In this document: positions 22,585 to 31,178 of the stretch, one piece after another
How the letters are laid out: each line of letters opens with the position of its first letter
Numbering within the stretch: the first letter of the stretch is position 1
Source: an uncultured Actinomycetes bacterium
Lineage (GTDB): Bacteria > Actinomycetota > CADDZG01 > WHSQ01
Assembly: GCA_937863385.1 (NCBI GenBank)
Contig: CALMBW010000019.1
Coordinates: forward strand, 124,001-188,000
Reading direction: 5' to 3'
DNA length: 64,000 bases
The notes under the pieces: generated by a model
Seen by the model: the letters and a program-made list of their open reading frames with translations, nothing else
Told to the model about the DNA's origin: nothing
Database searches by the model: none
Made by a program: the position numbers and the translations under genes

Positions 22585-23379
22585 CTAGATCTGAGCGCCC
22601 CCGGCCACCTCTACCATCCTGCGCAAGAGTGCAAGAACACCTTGAGGGCCGTCAACGATCACATCCGCTCTCCTCAGGAGTTCTTCGGGAGCCTCGGAAG
22701 AGTTCACCGCAACGCGCAGAGTGACAGCCTCGGCACCTAGTTCATCAAGGGCGTCGAATCCGGGCAGATCGACGACATCATCCCCTACGAAGCCGGCCGC
22801 AGCGAACCCCTTCGCGCGGTCGCGCACCACATCCGCCTTCGAGAACTCCTGCGGTGGTCTGAGCTCGAAAGCCAGGCGTCCTCCTGCCCTAAGCAAGCCG
22901 TACCGGTCGGCAAGGTCCTGAGCGAGTGAGTCGAGTGCGGCGCGAGCTCTAGCCCGGTCGGCCGCGGCGCGGAAGTGGAGCCCGATCATTATCGTCTTGT
23001 CCTCGAGAACCACGCCCGGCAGGGCAAGTTGATCCAGCGCCGAACGAGCCTCTTTCAAGACCGATGCCATCAGCTCGGCATGAGGCTTTGCGGCATCGGT
23101 GAGTTCGATCCGTCCGTCCACGGTCCGCTCCGCTCCGTGTACCCCCCAAAGCTCGATGCCACCCCCCAGCCACTCCAACAGTTGAGAGGCCGAGCGGCCC
23201 GACACGATCGCGACCAAACCTAGAGCCCGGCCGAGCTCCTCGAGCACGTCCCGAACCCCTAGGAAGGGCCGGGCCTGATGAGGAAGCTCAACGATCTCGG
23301 AAAGGGTTCCGTCGAAATCCAAGAAGAGCGCGGCATCGCGCCCATGTGAAGCGAATCCGGCGACTAAGTCTTTGGTCAC
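22585..23379 (-). CDS. otsB: Trehalose-6-phosphate phosphatase
   Basis: 264 residues from GTG 23379. HAD-superfamily motif I is FLDFDGTL with Asp21 and Asp23; motif II VSGRS and the late FVGDDVVD acidic motif are visible. The cap segment WGVHGAERTVDG is typical of OtsB. It removes phosphate from the product of OtsA. The gene is convergent with otsA rather than in the same operon, so the two proteins must be expressed from separate promoters. Confidence 0.93.
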   Translation of the reverse strand: MTKDLVAGFASHGRDAALFLDFDGTLSEIVELPHQARPFLGVRDVLEELGRALGLVAIVSGRSASQLLEWLGGGIELWGVHGAERTVDGRIELTDAAKPHAELMASVLKEARSALDQLALPGVVLEDKTIMIGLHFRAAADRARARAALDSLAQDLADRYGLLRAGGRLAFELRPPQEFSKADVVRDRAKGFAAAGFVGDDVVDLPGFDALDELGAEAVTLRVAVNSSEAPEELLRRADVIVDGPQGVLALLRRMVEVAGGAQI

Positions 23380-23418
23380 CCGGCGAGGCTAACCGTCGTG
23401 ACTCTCCTACACTGACGT

Positions 23419-24216
23419 ATGCGCAATATGAGGTTGGCCTCGGCGATCCTGTTGCTCGCCGGCGTCTCCTGTCGCCCCGAAACGGTTGAGCTCGCCTACC
23501 GTTACGAGCCAGGAGCAGTGCTTCACTACGAGATGACGGCTTCAGCGAAGGCGTCGTGGGATATCGGTGCCAAAGGTTCCGGCTCGTACACCATCACCTA
23601 TGACGTCGCCGAAGAAGTCATCGAGGTCGATGAGGGTGTCGCAACCGTGGCCGTCACGATGACACCCGGGGAGATCACTGAAAAGGGCCTCCCTTCTCCC
23701 GGCCCCCGCGCTCGCTCGTTCGAACTCCAGCTGGGGACACAAGGACAGGTACTCGAGATCTTGAGCGTCGATGGGGTACCCGCGGGTTCGCTCGAACCAG
23801 ACGACCTTGCCTTCATAGGAACGTACAGACCTCCGCTTGCCTCCCAAGATGTTGCGCTGCGTGACTCCTGGGAAGCCGAGCAGAAGGTGTCCATCGGCCC
23901 GGTCTTCCAGCAGGTAACCACGACCGGACGACTAGAGAGATTGGATGTACGCGCTGCAGGACCCGTCGCCACGATGTCCTTCGAGGGGCGCGGCCCCCTC
24001 GTCTGGACCACGTCACTGGCACAAGGAGCGGCCGAGTTGACGGGTTCAGCTTCGAGTTCGGGTGAAGCCGAACTCAGCATGAAAGATGGCTACCTTGACT
24101 CATCGGTATCAACCACCTCCGGGAGATTCGAGGTGCGCGTCACACCCGAAGGCGGGCAGAGCGCCATCACCGGCACGCTTCGCCTCGATCTCACCTTGGA
24201 GTTGGACCGGGTTTAG
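23419..24216 (+). CDS. Predicted lipoprotein of unknown function
   Basis: 265 residues. N-terminal signal with lipobox LAGVSC (Cys18 probable lipid site). The mature protein is rich in beta strands (VLHYEMTASAKASWDI, SGSYTITYDVAEEVIEVD, VATVAVTMTPGE) in the pattern of beta-barrel/half-barrel extracytoplasmic proteins such as DUF6263-like lipoproteins; that family link is tentative. No operon partner: otsB is divergent and the following gene is convergent. Confidence 0.7.
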   Translation: MRNMRLASAILLLAGVSCRPETVELAYRYEPGAVLHYEMTASAKASWDIGAKGSGSYTITYDVAEEVIEVDEGVATVAVTMTPGEITEKGLPSPGPRARSFELQLGTQGQVLEILSVDGVPAGSLEPDDLAFIGTYRPPLASQDVALRDSWEAEQKVSIGPVFQQVTTTGRLERLDVRAAGPVATMSFEGRGPLVWTTSLAQGAAELTGSASSSGEAELSMKDGYLDSSVSTTSGRFEVRVTPEGGQSAITGTLRLDLTLELDRV

Positions 24217-24226
24217 TGCCGCTTCT

Positions 24227-24790
24227 CTAGTAGTCGGCTCCTACGACTACGTGAAGGGCAACACTGGTCGAGAGGTTCTCGGGCTTGGGCTCCACCTGCC
24301 AACCGAATCGTTGCGCGAGCCGTTCGGCCGCCTCTTGGGATTCGGTATACGACCACAGCACCGTCGTCAGCCCGTAAGAACGCGACGCACCCTGGATCGC
24401 GACAACCTCGAATCCAAGCTCACCCAATTGATTGGCCATACGGTCGTCTGCGGCTGCGTCGGCGGTCCCGTTCAGGACCTGAACGCTCATGTTCTCCGTG
24501 ATCAACTCCACCTCGGCCTCGGGCGTGGTGCTCGGCTCGGGGGCAGGAGGCGAAGGTGAAGGCGACGGGGATGGGTCGGGCCGCGGTGACTTCGACGGGG
24601 CCTCGGCAGAAGGAGCCGCGCTCTCAGACTTCTCTGCCACGACCGGCGTCTCGATATCGTCGTTACCCAAGGCGTCCACCGCCAGCCAGATGCCCACGGC
24701 GACCATCGCAGAGACGATCAACCATGGGAACGCCCAGCCCAGGACCGAGCGGTAGAACGCCCACTGAGATCGATGCGAGTGCTTACCCAC
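24227..24790 (-). CDS. LytR C-terminal domain (LytR_C) membrane protein
   Basis: 187 residues: cytoplasmic N-terminus, one membrane helix (~17-39, LGWAFPWLIVSAMVAVGIWLA), a Pro/Ser/Glu-rich linker (~55-90), and a LytR_C domain at the end (MSVQVLNGTADAAADDRMANQLGELGFEVV ... TTVLWSYTESQEAAERLAQRF). LytR_C domains are often linked to cell-wall glycopolymer ligases. In actinobacteria the gene commonly neighbours a DUF3263 gene, as it does here. Confidence 0.85.
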   Translation of the reverse strand: MGKHSHRSQWAFYRSVLGWAFPWLIVSAMVAVGIWLAVDALGNDDIETPVVAEKSESAAPSAEAPSKSPRPDPSPSPSPSPPAPEPSTTPEAEVELITENMSVQVLNGTADAAADDRMANQLGELGFEVVAIQGASRSYGLTTVLWSYTESQEAAERLAQRFGWQVEPKPENLSTSVALHVVVGADY

Positions 24791-24823
24791 TAGTGCACCG
24801 ACCTTGCGCCGCTGATCGGGGGG

Positions 24824-25093
24824 TCACCTCGGGGTGTAGTCGGCTCCCAGCAACCGCGCCACGCGCTGCTTCTGCCGGTACATCCGGAGACGCTTAAGGC
24901 GTTTGACGAGGATGGGGTCGTACTCGAGTGCAGCCGGTTGCTCCAGAAGCTCGTTGAGTACCTGGTAGTAGCGGGTGGCCGACATATCGAAGCGTTCTTT
25001 GATCGCTTGTTCCTTGACCCCGGCGTGCTTCCACCAGGACCTCTCGAAATCGAGGATGTCGATATCCCGCTGGGAGAGTTCTTCCATGCACAT
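24824..25093 (-). CDS. DUF3263 family helical protein
   Basis: 89 residues from ATG 25093 (or 87 from ATG 25087). The family signature is complete: LSQRDIDILDFERSWWKHAGVKEQAIKERFDMSATRYYQVLNEL, ending with a basic helix (RLKRLRMYRQKQR). The middle resembles a helix-turn-helix. The family is actinobacteria-specific and uncharacterised. It is upstream of the LytR_C gene, with a 33-base gap, probably in one operon. A longer open frame to 25270 has no initiation signals and is not used. Confidence 0.85.
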   Translation of the reverse strand: MCMEELSQRDIDILDFERSWWKHAGVKEQAIKERFDMSATRYYQVLNELLEQPAALEYDPILVKRLKRLRMYRQKQRVARLLGADYTPR

Positions 25094-25172
25094 CAAGCTA
25101 CCCGCGGGGCTCACAGGTGGTACGGATTTCCGCCCGAGATGTGACTCCTGTGCTAGATGAGCAGGGCTCGGA

Positions 25173-26453
25173 TCAAGGAAAGAGTCCCCGCATCTGGTGG
25201 GCCTCGGCAACCCTGGAGACGCCGATCCAAGTGGCCGCTTGTCGCATCGACAGTCCCTTCTCGGCCGCAAGTTCGTGCACCTCCTCGTAGCTCTTCTCCA
25301 TGATCAGCCGGAGACGATCGTTCACCTCTTCGTCGGACCAGAAGTAGGCCTGGATATCCTGAACCCACTCGAAATAGGAAACGGTGACACCTCCAGAGTT
25401 GGCGAGGATGTCCGGCACGACGTGGATCCCGCGTTCGTTGAGGATCTTGTCGGCCTCGAAGGTGACGGGACCGTTGGCCCCTTCACAAAGGATCTTGGCT
25501 CTGACGTTGTCTGCATTCTTGACCGTTATCACGCCTTCAACGGCGGCGGGCACTAGAACGTCAACGTCGAGCTCTAGAAGTTCGTCGTTGGTGATCGGTT
25601 CGGCACCGGGGAAACCGGACACGGTCCCCGAATCTTGCTTGTAACGATTGATCGCTTCAGGGTCGAGACCCTTCTCGCGGTAGAGGCCACCGTCCACATC
25701 CGACACCGCCAAGACGCGGCAACCGGCGTCATGCAGCAGTTGGGCGGCATACCCGCCTACCTTTCCGTAACCCTGGATAGCGACGCTGACCTCATCGATG
25801 CTGAGATTCAAGGCACGAAGCGTAGAGAAGATCGTGTACATGACACCGCGCGAAGTGGCACCTGCCCTGCCACGCGACCCACCGATCGCCACGGGTTTGC
25901 CGGTGACCACGCCCGGCACCGAGAACCCGGTGTTCATCGAGTAGGTGTCCATGATCCAGGACATGATCTCTTCATCGGTGTTCATGTCCGGAGCAGGGAT
26001 ATCGCGTTCGGGACCTATGAAGGGAAGGATCTCCGATGCGTATCTGCGCGTCATCCGTTCGATCTCGGATCGTGAATGGCTTCGAACATCGACGGATATA
26101 CCGCCCTTCGCCCCACCGAATGGGATACCGGCGATAGCGCACTTCCAGGTCATCCACATCGCGAGCGCTTTGACTTCGTTGAGGTTCACCGCCGGGTGAT
26201 AGCGAACTCCACCCTTGGCCGGGCCTCGGGTCACGTTGTGATGAACCCGATAGCCCTCGTAGACGCGGGTGGTGCCGTCATCCATGCGGAACGGAACCGA
26301 CACAACGAGAGCACGCTTGGGGGACCTAAGGATCTCGTGGACGCCGGGAGCTAGTCCCATCAGGTCGGCTACCTCATCGAGCTGCGCGCGGGCGTTATCC
26401 CACGCGGAGTCTGCAGTATCGACCGTGCCCCTAGCTTCCGGTTCGGACGTCAT
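25173..26453 (-). CDS. gdhA: Glutamate dehydrogenase (Glu/Leu/Phe/Val family)
   Basis: 426 residues, the usual length of hexameric catabolic-type enzymes. Substrate-binding segments GPAKGGVRYHP and IPFGGAKGG (with the catalytic Lys environment) and the Rossmann motif IQGYGKVGGYAAQLL are present. The enzyme interconverts glutamate and 2-oxoglutarate with NAD(P). It is monocistronic, with tRNA-Thr upstream on the same strand. Other family members act on branched or aromatic amino acids, but sequence landmarks fit glutamate. Confidence 0.93.
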   Translation of the reverse strand: MTSEPEARGTVDTADSAWDNARAQLDEVADLMGLAPGVHEILRSPKRALVVSVPFRMDDGTTRVYEGYRVHHNVTRGPAKGGVRYHPAVNLNEVKALAMWMTWKCAIAGIPFGGAKGGISVDVRSHSRSEIERMTRRYASEILPFIGPERDIPAPDMNTDEEIMSWIMDTYSMNTGFSVPGVVTGKPVAIGGSRGRAGATSRGVMYTIFSTLRALNLSIDEVSVAIQGYGKVGGYAAQLLHDAGCRVLAVSDVDGGLYREKGLDPEAINRYKQDSGTVSGFPGAEPITNDELLELDVDVLVPAAVEGVITVKNADNVRAKILCEGANGPVTFEADKILNERGIHVVPDILANSGGVTVSYFEWVQDIQAYFWSDEEVNDRLRLIMEKSYEEVHELAAEKGLSMRQAATWIGVSRVAEAHQMRGLFP

Positions 26454-26503
26454 TGTCTCCCAAGTCTGTAGCCGTGCCGTTCCACGATGCTAGCCTCAGC
26501 GAG

Positions 26504-26579
26504 TGGAGCCGGGTGTCGGGATCGAACCGACGACCTAGGCTTTACAAGAGCCTCGCTCTACCAACTGAGCTAACCCGGC
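26504..26579 (-). tRNA. thrT: tRNA-Thr (UGU anticodon), CCA encoded
   Basis: The cloverleaf folds fully: acceptor GCCGGGT pairs with ACCCGGC, anticodon stem AGGCT/AGCCT around loop CTTGTAA (anticodon TGT). Body 26507-26579 (73 bases) with CCA encoded at 26504-26506, unlike tRNA-Trp in this window. Confidence 0.96.
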
Positions 26580-26594
26580 GAGGACATCAGGTTA

Positions 26595-27227
26595 TCAGCG
26601 CGCCGCCGGCCGCCCAGTGACATGGTGCTCGAGCTTTCGTTTGATGCGCTGAAGAGCGTTGTCGATGGATTTCACGTGGCGGCCTAAGAAGTCCGCGATC
26701 TCCTGGTAGGACTTCCCGTCCATATAGAGCTGGAGCACTTCCGTTTCAAAATCCGACAGCAGGCGGCCGACAGACGACCTGATGCTTTCGATCTCCTCCG
26801 CAGAGATGACAAGTTCTGCCGGATCCGAGATCCCTTTGCTGACCAGAGCCTCACCGACGGAACGGTCATCGTCGTCACCTTCGCCTGCCGGTTTGTTCAA
26901 CGAGACATAGGAGTTCAGGGGCTGATGCTTCTGACGCGTCGCGGTCTTGATGGCGGTGATGATCTGGCGCGTCATGCACAGTTCGGCGAAAGCTCTGAAA
27001 GCGGTGTTCTTGTCGGCCTGGAAGTCGCGTATCGCCTTGTATAGACCGATCATTCCTTCTTGGACGATGTCTTCCCGGTCGGCTCCGGCGAGGAAATACG
27101 TGCGCGCCTTCGCTCGCGCGTAGTGACGGTAGCGCTTCAAGAGAAGCTCGATCGCTTGATCCTCTCCAGCTCGGACGCGCTCTACCAACTCCTCGTCGGA
27201 GAGTGCTTCAAGCGTTTCGTCAGACAT
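26595..27227 (-). CDS. sigH: Sigma-70 family factor of the SigH/Spo0H type
   Basis: The ATG at 27227 follows GGGGAG with good spacing and gives 210 residues. Region 2 (YRHYARAKARTYFLAGADREDIVQEGMIGLYKAIRDF) and region 4 (LLSDFETEVLQLYMDGKSYQEIADFLGRHVKSIDNALQRIKRKL) match the Spo0H/SigH type, with region 3 reduced to a linker. In Firmicutes this factor drives entry to sporulation; in actinobacteria without sporulation genes its regulon differs. The position after rlmB and cysS matches the conserved order in Firmicutes. Confidence 0.9.
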   Translation of the reverse strand: MSDETLEALSDEELVERVRAGEDQAIELLLKRYRHYARAKARTYFLAGADREDIVQEGMIGLYKAIRDFQADKNTAFRAFAELCMTRQIITAIKTATRQKHQPLNSYVSLNKPAGEGDDDDRSVGEALVSKGISDPAELVISAEEIESIRSSVGRLLSDFETEVLQLYMDGKSYQEIADFLGRHVKSIDNALQRIKRKLEHHVTGRPAAR

Positions 27228-27288
27228 ATCCATCTCCCCCGTCCCCCGTGCCGGGGACGATCCGCCCACTTGGTGGAGCGAGATCCCG

Positions 27289-28044
27289 CTACAGGTTAGC
27301 TGGAAGTGCTCTCCGTCTTGCGACTTCGAACATCGCGACAGCGCCTGCAACGGCGACGTTCAGAGACCCGATCCGGCCCATGTGAGGGATGCGCGCCGTT
27401 GAATCACAATGGTCGCGAACGAGGCGCGAGATCCCGCGGTCTTCCGCACCCAGAACGAGCCCGATCGGGGGAACCGCCAGATCACTGTTCCACAGATCGC
27501 CCTCTGCCTTCTCATCCATGCCGAGGATCCACAAGCCTTTCCGTTTCGAATCCTCGATCGCCTGGCTCAGGTTCTTGACCCGTGCGACAGGTACTACTTC
27601 AGCGGCTCCCGCCGCAACCCTGCGGACCGAACTCGTAACCCCGACCGATCGATGAGCCGGCACCACGATCCCATCGAAACCGGCGCTGTCCGCACTACGG
27701 ATGAGGGATCCGAGGTTATGTGGGTCCGTTACACCATCGAGGAACAGCAGGGCAGGCGCGGCCCTGGACAACAGCTCTTCCAGTGGCGTGTAGCGATACT
27801 TGCCGGCGACGGCGGCGACCCCTTGATGGTTGGCGCCTCGAACCAGGCGCTCGATCTGTTCCTTAGGGATCATCCGTACGGGCACCGAGGCCTCCTGAGC
27901 GCGCTTACGGATCTCGCCGAGCACACTGGATGGGGCCATCCCCTGCGCCATCATCACCCTCTCGACCCGGCGCCCAGCCTTCAGCATCTCGAGCACCGGC
28001 CTTCGGCCGTACACGATGTCCTCTGCCGAGGGCTGGGATCCCAA
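27289..28044 (-). CDS. rlmB: 23S rRNA 2'-O-methyltransferase (TrmH/RlmB family)
   Basis: 251 residues. N-terminal substrate-binding domain (YGRRPVLEMLKAG) and a SPOUT (trefoil-knot) methyltransferase domain with LFLDGVTDPHNLGSLIRSA, LVLGAEDRGISRLV and IPHMGRIGSLNVAVAGAVAMFE motifs. Members 2'-O-methylate G2251 of 23S rRNA (E. coli numbering); close paralogues modify tRNA. It sits 2 bases from the cysS stop on the same strand. Confidence 0.92.
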   Translation of the reverse strand: MGSQPSAEDIVYGRRPVLEMLKAGRRVERVMMAQGMAPSSVLGEIRKRAQEASVPVRMIPKEQIERLVRGANHQGVAAVAGKYRYTPLEELLSRAAPALLFLDGVTDPHNLGSLIRSADSAGFDGIVVPAHRSVGVTSSVRRVAAGAAEVVPVARVKNLSQAIEDSKRKGLWILGMDEKAEGDLWNSDLAVPPIGLVLGAEDRGISRLVRDHCDSTARIPHMGRIGSLNVAVAGAVAMFEVARRRALPANL

Positions 28045-28046
28045 GA

Positions 28047-29489
28047 TCAGATGCGCCAGCGGGTTCCGGCCGCTGTGTCTTCTATCGAAACCCCCAAAGA
28101 GATCAACCGGTCGCGGATCGCGTCGGCTCGGTCGAAAGCTTTTCCGGCCCGTGCTTCCTCGCGCAGTTCGAGCAAGAAGTCCAGCAACCCACCAACCAGT
28201 TCACCGTTGTCTCCGGTCCCCGAAGGAAAAGCGAAACCGAGAACCCCTGTTAGCTCCAAGAAAGGATCGATGATCTCGATCAGGTTCTGGATGTGTTCGT
28301 CTCCGCCGGACTGAGCGCGCTCCAAGATGCGGTTGCCCTCAGAAACCAGGTCGTGTACCACGGCATAACCACCAGCGGTGTTGAAATCGTCATCCATCGC
28401 ATCGATGAAGCGGGTGACGTAACCCGCGGCTGCGGCGATCTCGTCATCGGTACGCGTGCGCGGCCACGACCCTTGGGGCATCCGCTCGCCGAGCAGGTGA
28501 CGAGACGCCTCCAAAAACGTCTTCCATCGCTCGTAGGCCTGGGTCGCATCGCGCAGAGCGGCTTCACTGAACACCGGCTGGCTGCGGTAAGAACCAGCGA
28601 GGGCCCAGTAGCGTGTCTGCTCTCCGCCATATCGTTCCGCTACATCCCGTGCTAGGACCACGTTCCCGAGAGACTTCGACATCTTCTCGGCTTCCATCTG
28701 GACCATCCCGGAGTGCAGCCAGTGACGCACGAACGTCTGGCCTTCGTGGAGGCCCTCGGCTTGAGCGATCTCGTTCTCGTGGTGAGGGAAGATGAGGTCG
28801 CTGCCTCCGCCATGAAGGTCGAAACCCATACCGAGATACTTCTCGGACATCACCGAGCACTCGATGTGCCACCCCGGTCGACCCGGCCCCCAGGGGGACT
28901 CCCATGAAGGTTCGCCCTCTTTGGCGGCCTTCCACAATGAGAAATCGAGCGGGTGTCTCTTGCCCGCATGGGGCTCGACGCGTTCACCGGCGCGCAGGTC
29001 CTCGATCGATCGGCCGCTGAGCTTTCCGTAGCCATCGAAACTCTCGATCGAAAACCACACGTCCCCCTCGTCGGTGGCATAGGCGGATCCGTTGCCGATC
29101 AGACCAGTGATGGCGGCGACCATCTCGGCGACGTGCTCCGTCGCCTTTACCGTCAGGTCGGGAACCTCACCGCCCAACGCCCGCATGTCCTCTTCAAAGG
29201 CTTCGGTGTACTTGCGGGCGATCGTGTCGGGAGGGACCTTTTCCACCTCAGCGCGTTCGATGATCTTGTCGTCCACATCCGTGTAGTTGCGGACGTAGGT
29301 CACTTCGTAACCTCTGTACTCGAGATAGCGATGGATCAGGTCGAAACAGATAAAGGTACGGCCGTTGCCGATGTGGATCAGGTTGTAGACGGTGGGGCCG
29401 CAGACGTACATCGAGACCTTGCCGGGATCACGCGTCTCGAACGGCACAGTGGTGCGCTTCATCGAATCGTAGATCCGGATACCCATCAC
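28047..29489 (-). CDS. cysS: Cysteinyl-tRNA synthetase
   Basis: 480 residues. Class I synthetase with the zinc-binding Cys of MYVCGPTVYN, HIGH-type motif HIGNGRT, zinc ligands near GWHIECS and PHHENE, and the KMSKS loop (AEKMSKSLG). Charges tRNA-Cys. The ispF stop overlaps this start (29486/29489, ATGA-type), showing translational coupling. Downstream order cysS - rlmB - sigH is conserved in several Gram-positive lineages. Confidence 0.95.
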   Translation of the reverse strand: MMGIRIYDSMKRTTVPFETRDPGKVSMYVCGPTVYNLIHIGNGRTFICFDLIHRYLEYRGYEVTYVRNYTDVDDKIIERAEVEKVPPDTIARKYTEAFEEDMRALGGEVPDLTVKATEHVAEMVAAITGLIGNGSAYATDEGDVWFSIESFDGYGKLSGRSIEDLRAGERVEPHAGKRHPLDFSLWKAAKEGEPSWESPWGPGRPGWHIECSVMSEKYLGMGFDLHGGGSDLIFPHHENEIAQAEGLHEGQTFVRHWLHSGMVQMEAEKMSKSLGNVVLARDVAERYGGEQTRYWALAGSYRSQPVFSEAALRDATQAYERWKTFLEASRHLLGERMPQGSWPRTRTDDEIAAAAGYVTRFIDAMDDDFNTAGGYAVVHDLVSEGNRILERAQSGGDEHIQNLIEIIDPFLELTGVLGFAFPSGTGDNGELVGGLLDFLLELREEARAGKAFDRADAIRDRLISLGVSIEDTAAGTRWRI

Positions 29490-29959
29490 GCCACCCTAAC
29501 CAGAGCTACTGCCGATGCGGCCATACCCTCACCTCGGCCGGTGAAGCCCATCCCGTCGGTGGTGGTGGCCTTGATCGAAACCTGACCTGTATCGAGTCCC
29601 AATGCCGTAGCCACGTTTCGCATCATCGCGTCGCGGTGCGGTGCGAGCCTTGGTTCCTGGGCGACGACGGTCGCATCGATATTCACTATCTCGATGGAAG
29701 CTTCGTCGAGGAGCCTCCGGGTCTCCGCAAGGATCTCGAGACTGGACACACCTTTCCACCGGGCGTCGCCGGGGAACCGGTCCCCGAGGTCACCCAAGCC
29801 GCCGGCGCCCAGCAATGCGTCTGCGATCGCGTGACTCAATACGTCCGCGTCCGAGTGACCACCTAACCCGTCATGCCCCTCGATCGTGACCCCTCCAACG
29901 ACGAGCACACGCCCGCGTTCGAAGCGATGAGCATCGAGACCTTGGCCGACGCGGATCAC
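29486..29959 (-). CDS. ispF: 2-C-methyl-D-erythritol 2,4-cyclodiphosphate synthase
   Basis: 157 residues, full length. Metal-binding D-x-H at Asp9/His11 (GLDAHRF) and the conserved GGHSDADVLSHAIADALLGA and GD(L)GDRFP segments are present. It performs the cyclisation step of the non-mevalonate isoprenoid pathway after IspD and IspE. It overlaps ispD and cysS at its ends, so the three genes form a coupled operon. Confidence 0.96.
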   Translation of the reverse strand: MIRVGQGLDAHRFERGRVLVVGGVTIEGHDGLGGHSDADVLSHAIADALLGAGGLGDLGDRFPGDARWKGVSSLEILAETRRLLDEASIEIVNIDATVVAQEPRLAPHRDAMMRNVATALGLDTGQVSIKATTTDGMGFTGRGEGMAASAVALVRVA

Positions 29960-30615
29960 CGCAGACCACCGCGCACGAGTGCCTCAGCCAGAGCGAAGTC
30001 CTCGGGGTAGGTGACCTTGATATTGGAGCGACCACCGTTCACCAGCTTGACGGTGCCGCCATAGCGCTCCACGAGTGAGGCGTCATCCGTCCCGATGAAC
30101 CCTTCCGCGCGGGCTTTCTCGTGCGCCTCTCGCAACACCTCCGTTCGGAAAGCCTGCGGCGTTTGGGCACGCCACATGTCTTCACGGTCGACCGTGGCCT
30201 CGATCCGGTCCCCCACCGACCGCTTCAAGGTCTCGTCCAGCGGCATCGCTGCGATCGCTCCATCCGCCTCGGTTGCTGCTTCGATCACGGCCTGAACCAA
30301 TCCCACCGAGATGAACGGCCGCGCGCCGTCATGGACGACCACGACGTCGGAGCTCACTTCCTCAAGGCCACTGGCCACGGAGTCTTGACGCGTTTCGCCC
30401 CCGGCAGTGATCACCAATGATTCACGCTGCCCGAACAAGGCACGCGCCTCGTCGAGGTTGCGCTCGGGCACGACTAGGACAACCGGTGAACACCCAGCGT
30501 CGAGCAGAACGTCGAGGGACCATTCGATCAAGGGACGGCCTGCCATAGGCCGGAACTGCTTGGGGCCTCCAGAGTCTCCTGCTGCCCTCTCACCCCGTCC
30601 TCCGGCGGCGATCAC
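29956..30615 (-). CDS. ispD: 2-C-methyl-D-erythritol 4-phosphate cytidylyltransferase
   Basis: 219 residues from GTG 30615. The nucleotidyltransferase signature IAAGGRGERAAGDSGGPKQFRPMAG is present at the very start, and VVHDGARPF and the later GTDDASLVE motif follow. The N-terminus begins close to the motif, so a start some codons upstream is possible, but no other start codon with a ribosome-binding site is visible. It makes CDP-methylerythritol in the isoprenoid pathway. It follows carD by 35 bases. Confidence 0.93.
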   Translation of the reverse strand: MIAAGGRGERAAGDSGGPKQFRPMAGRPLIEWSLDVLLDAGCSPVVLVVPERNLDEARALFGQRESLVITAGGETRQDSVASGLEEVSSDVVVVHDGARPFISVGLVQAVIEAATEADGAIAAMPLDETLKRSVGDRIEATVDREDMWRAQTPQAFRTEVLREAHEKARAEGFIGTDDASLVERYGGTVKLVNGGRSNIKVTYPEDFALAEALVRGGLR

Positions 30616-30650
30616 CGCGGCCGAAGACGGCCTGCCTGTAGCCGTGGGAG

Positions 30651-31136
30651 CTATCCCAGAACCTCGTCGAGCATGCGCTCGGCCTCAGCTTCGTCGCAGT
30701 TCTTGGAGAACGTCAACTCGGAAACGAGGATCTGACGGGCCTTGGTGAGCATGCGCTTCTCGCCTGCAGCAAGTCCCTTCTCCTTGTCGCGCTGGTGGAG
30801 GCTGCGCACCACGTCCGCAACCTGATAGATGTCACCAGACTTGAGCTTCTCGACGTTGGCCTTGAAACGGCGGGACCAGTTGGTGGTGTTGGTGGTGGGC
30901 TCGTTCTTCTTGAGCACCTTCATCACCTTCGGAAGTTCTTTCTCGGGGGTTACCTCGCGCAGTCCGACCTCGTCGGTGGAGTCGGTAGGCACCATCAAGG
31001 TGAGTTCACCGTAGGCGAGCTTCAAGATGTAGTAGTCGCGCTCTTCACCGAAGAGCTCTCGCTTCTCGATCTTCTCGATCGTGGCCGCTCCATGATGGGG
31101 GTAGACGACCTTGTCACCGATTCGGAATCCAGCCAC
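30651..31136 (-). CDS. carD: CarD family RNA polymerase-binding regulator
   Basis: 161 residues. The N-terminal RNA-polymerase-interacting Tudor-like domain (FRIGDKVVYPHHGAATIEKIEK ... YYILKLAYGELTLMVPTDSTDEVGLREV) and the C-terminal helical domain with the conserved Trp for the -10 element (TNWSRRFKANVEKLKSGDIYQVADVVR) are clear. CarD stabilises the open complex at rRNA and other promoters and is essential in mycobacteria. Linkage to ispD is the usual actinobacterial order. A strong CarD-like RNA polymerase-binding protein is the assignment beyond doubt. Confidence 0.96.
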   Translation of the reverse strand: MAGFRIGDKVVYPHHGAATIEKIEKRELFGEERDYYILKLAYGELTLMVPTDSTDEVGLREVTPEKELPKVMKVLKKNEPTTNTTNWSRRFKANVEKLKSGDIYQVADVVRSLHQRDKEKGLAAGEKRMLTKARQILVSELTFSKNCDEAEAERMLDEVLG

Positions 31137-31178
31137 GAACGTTGAACCTCCCTACTAAAGATGCTGCCGCGGCGCTGA

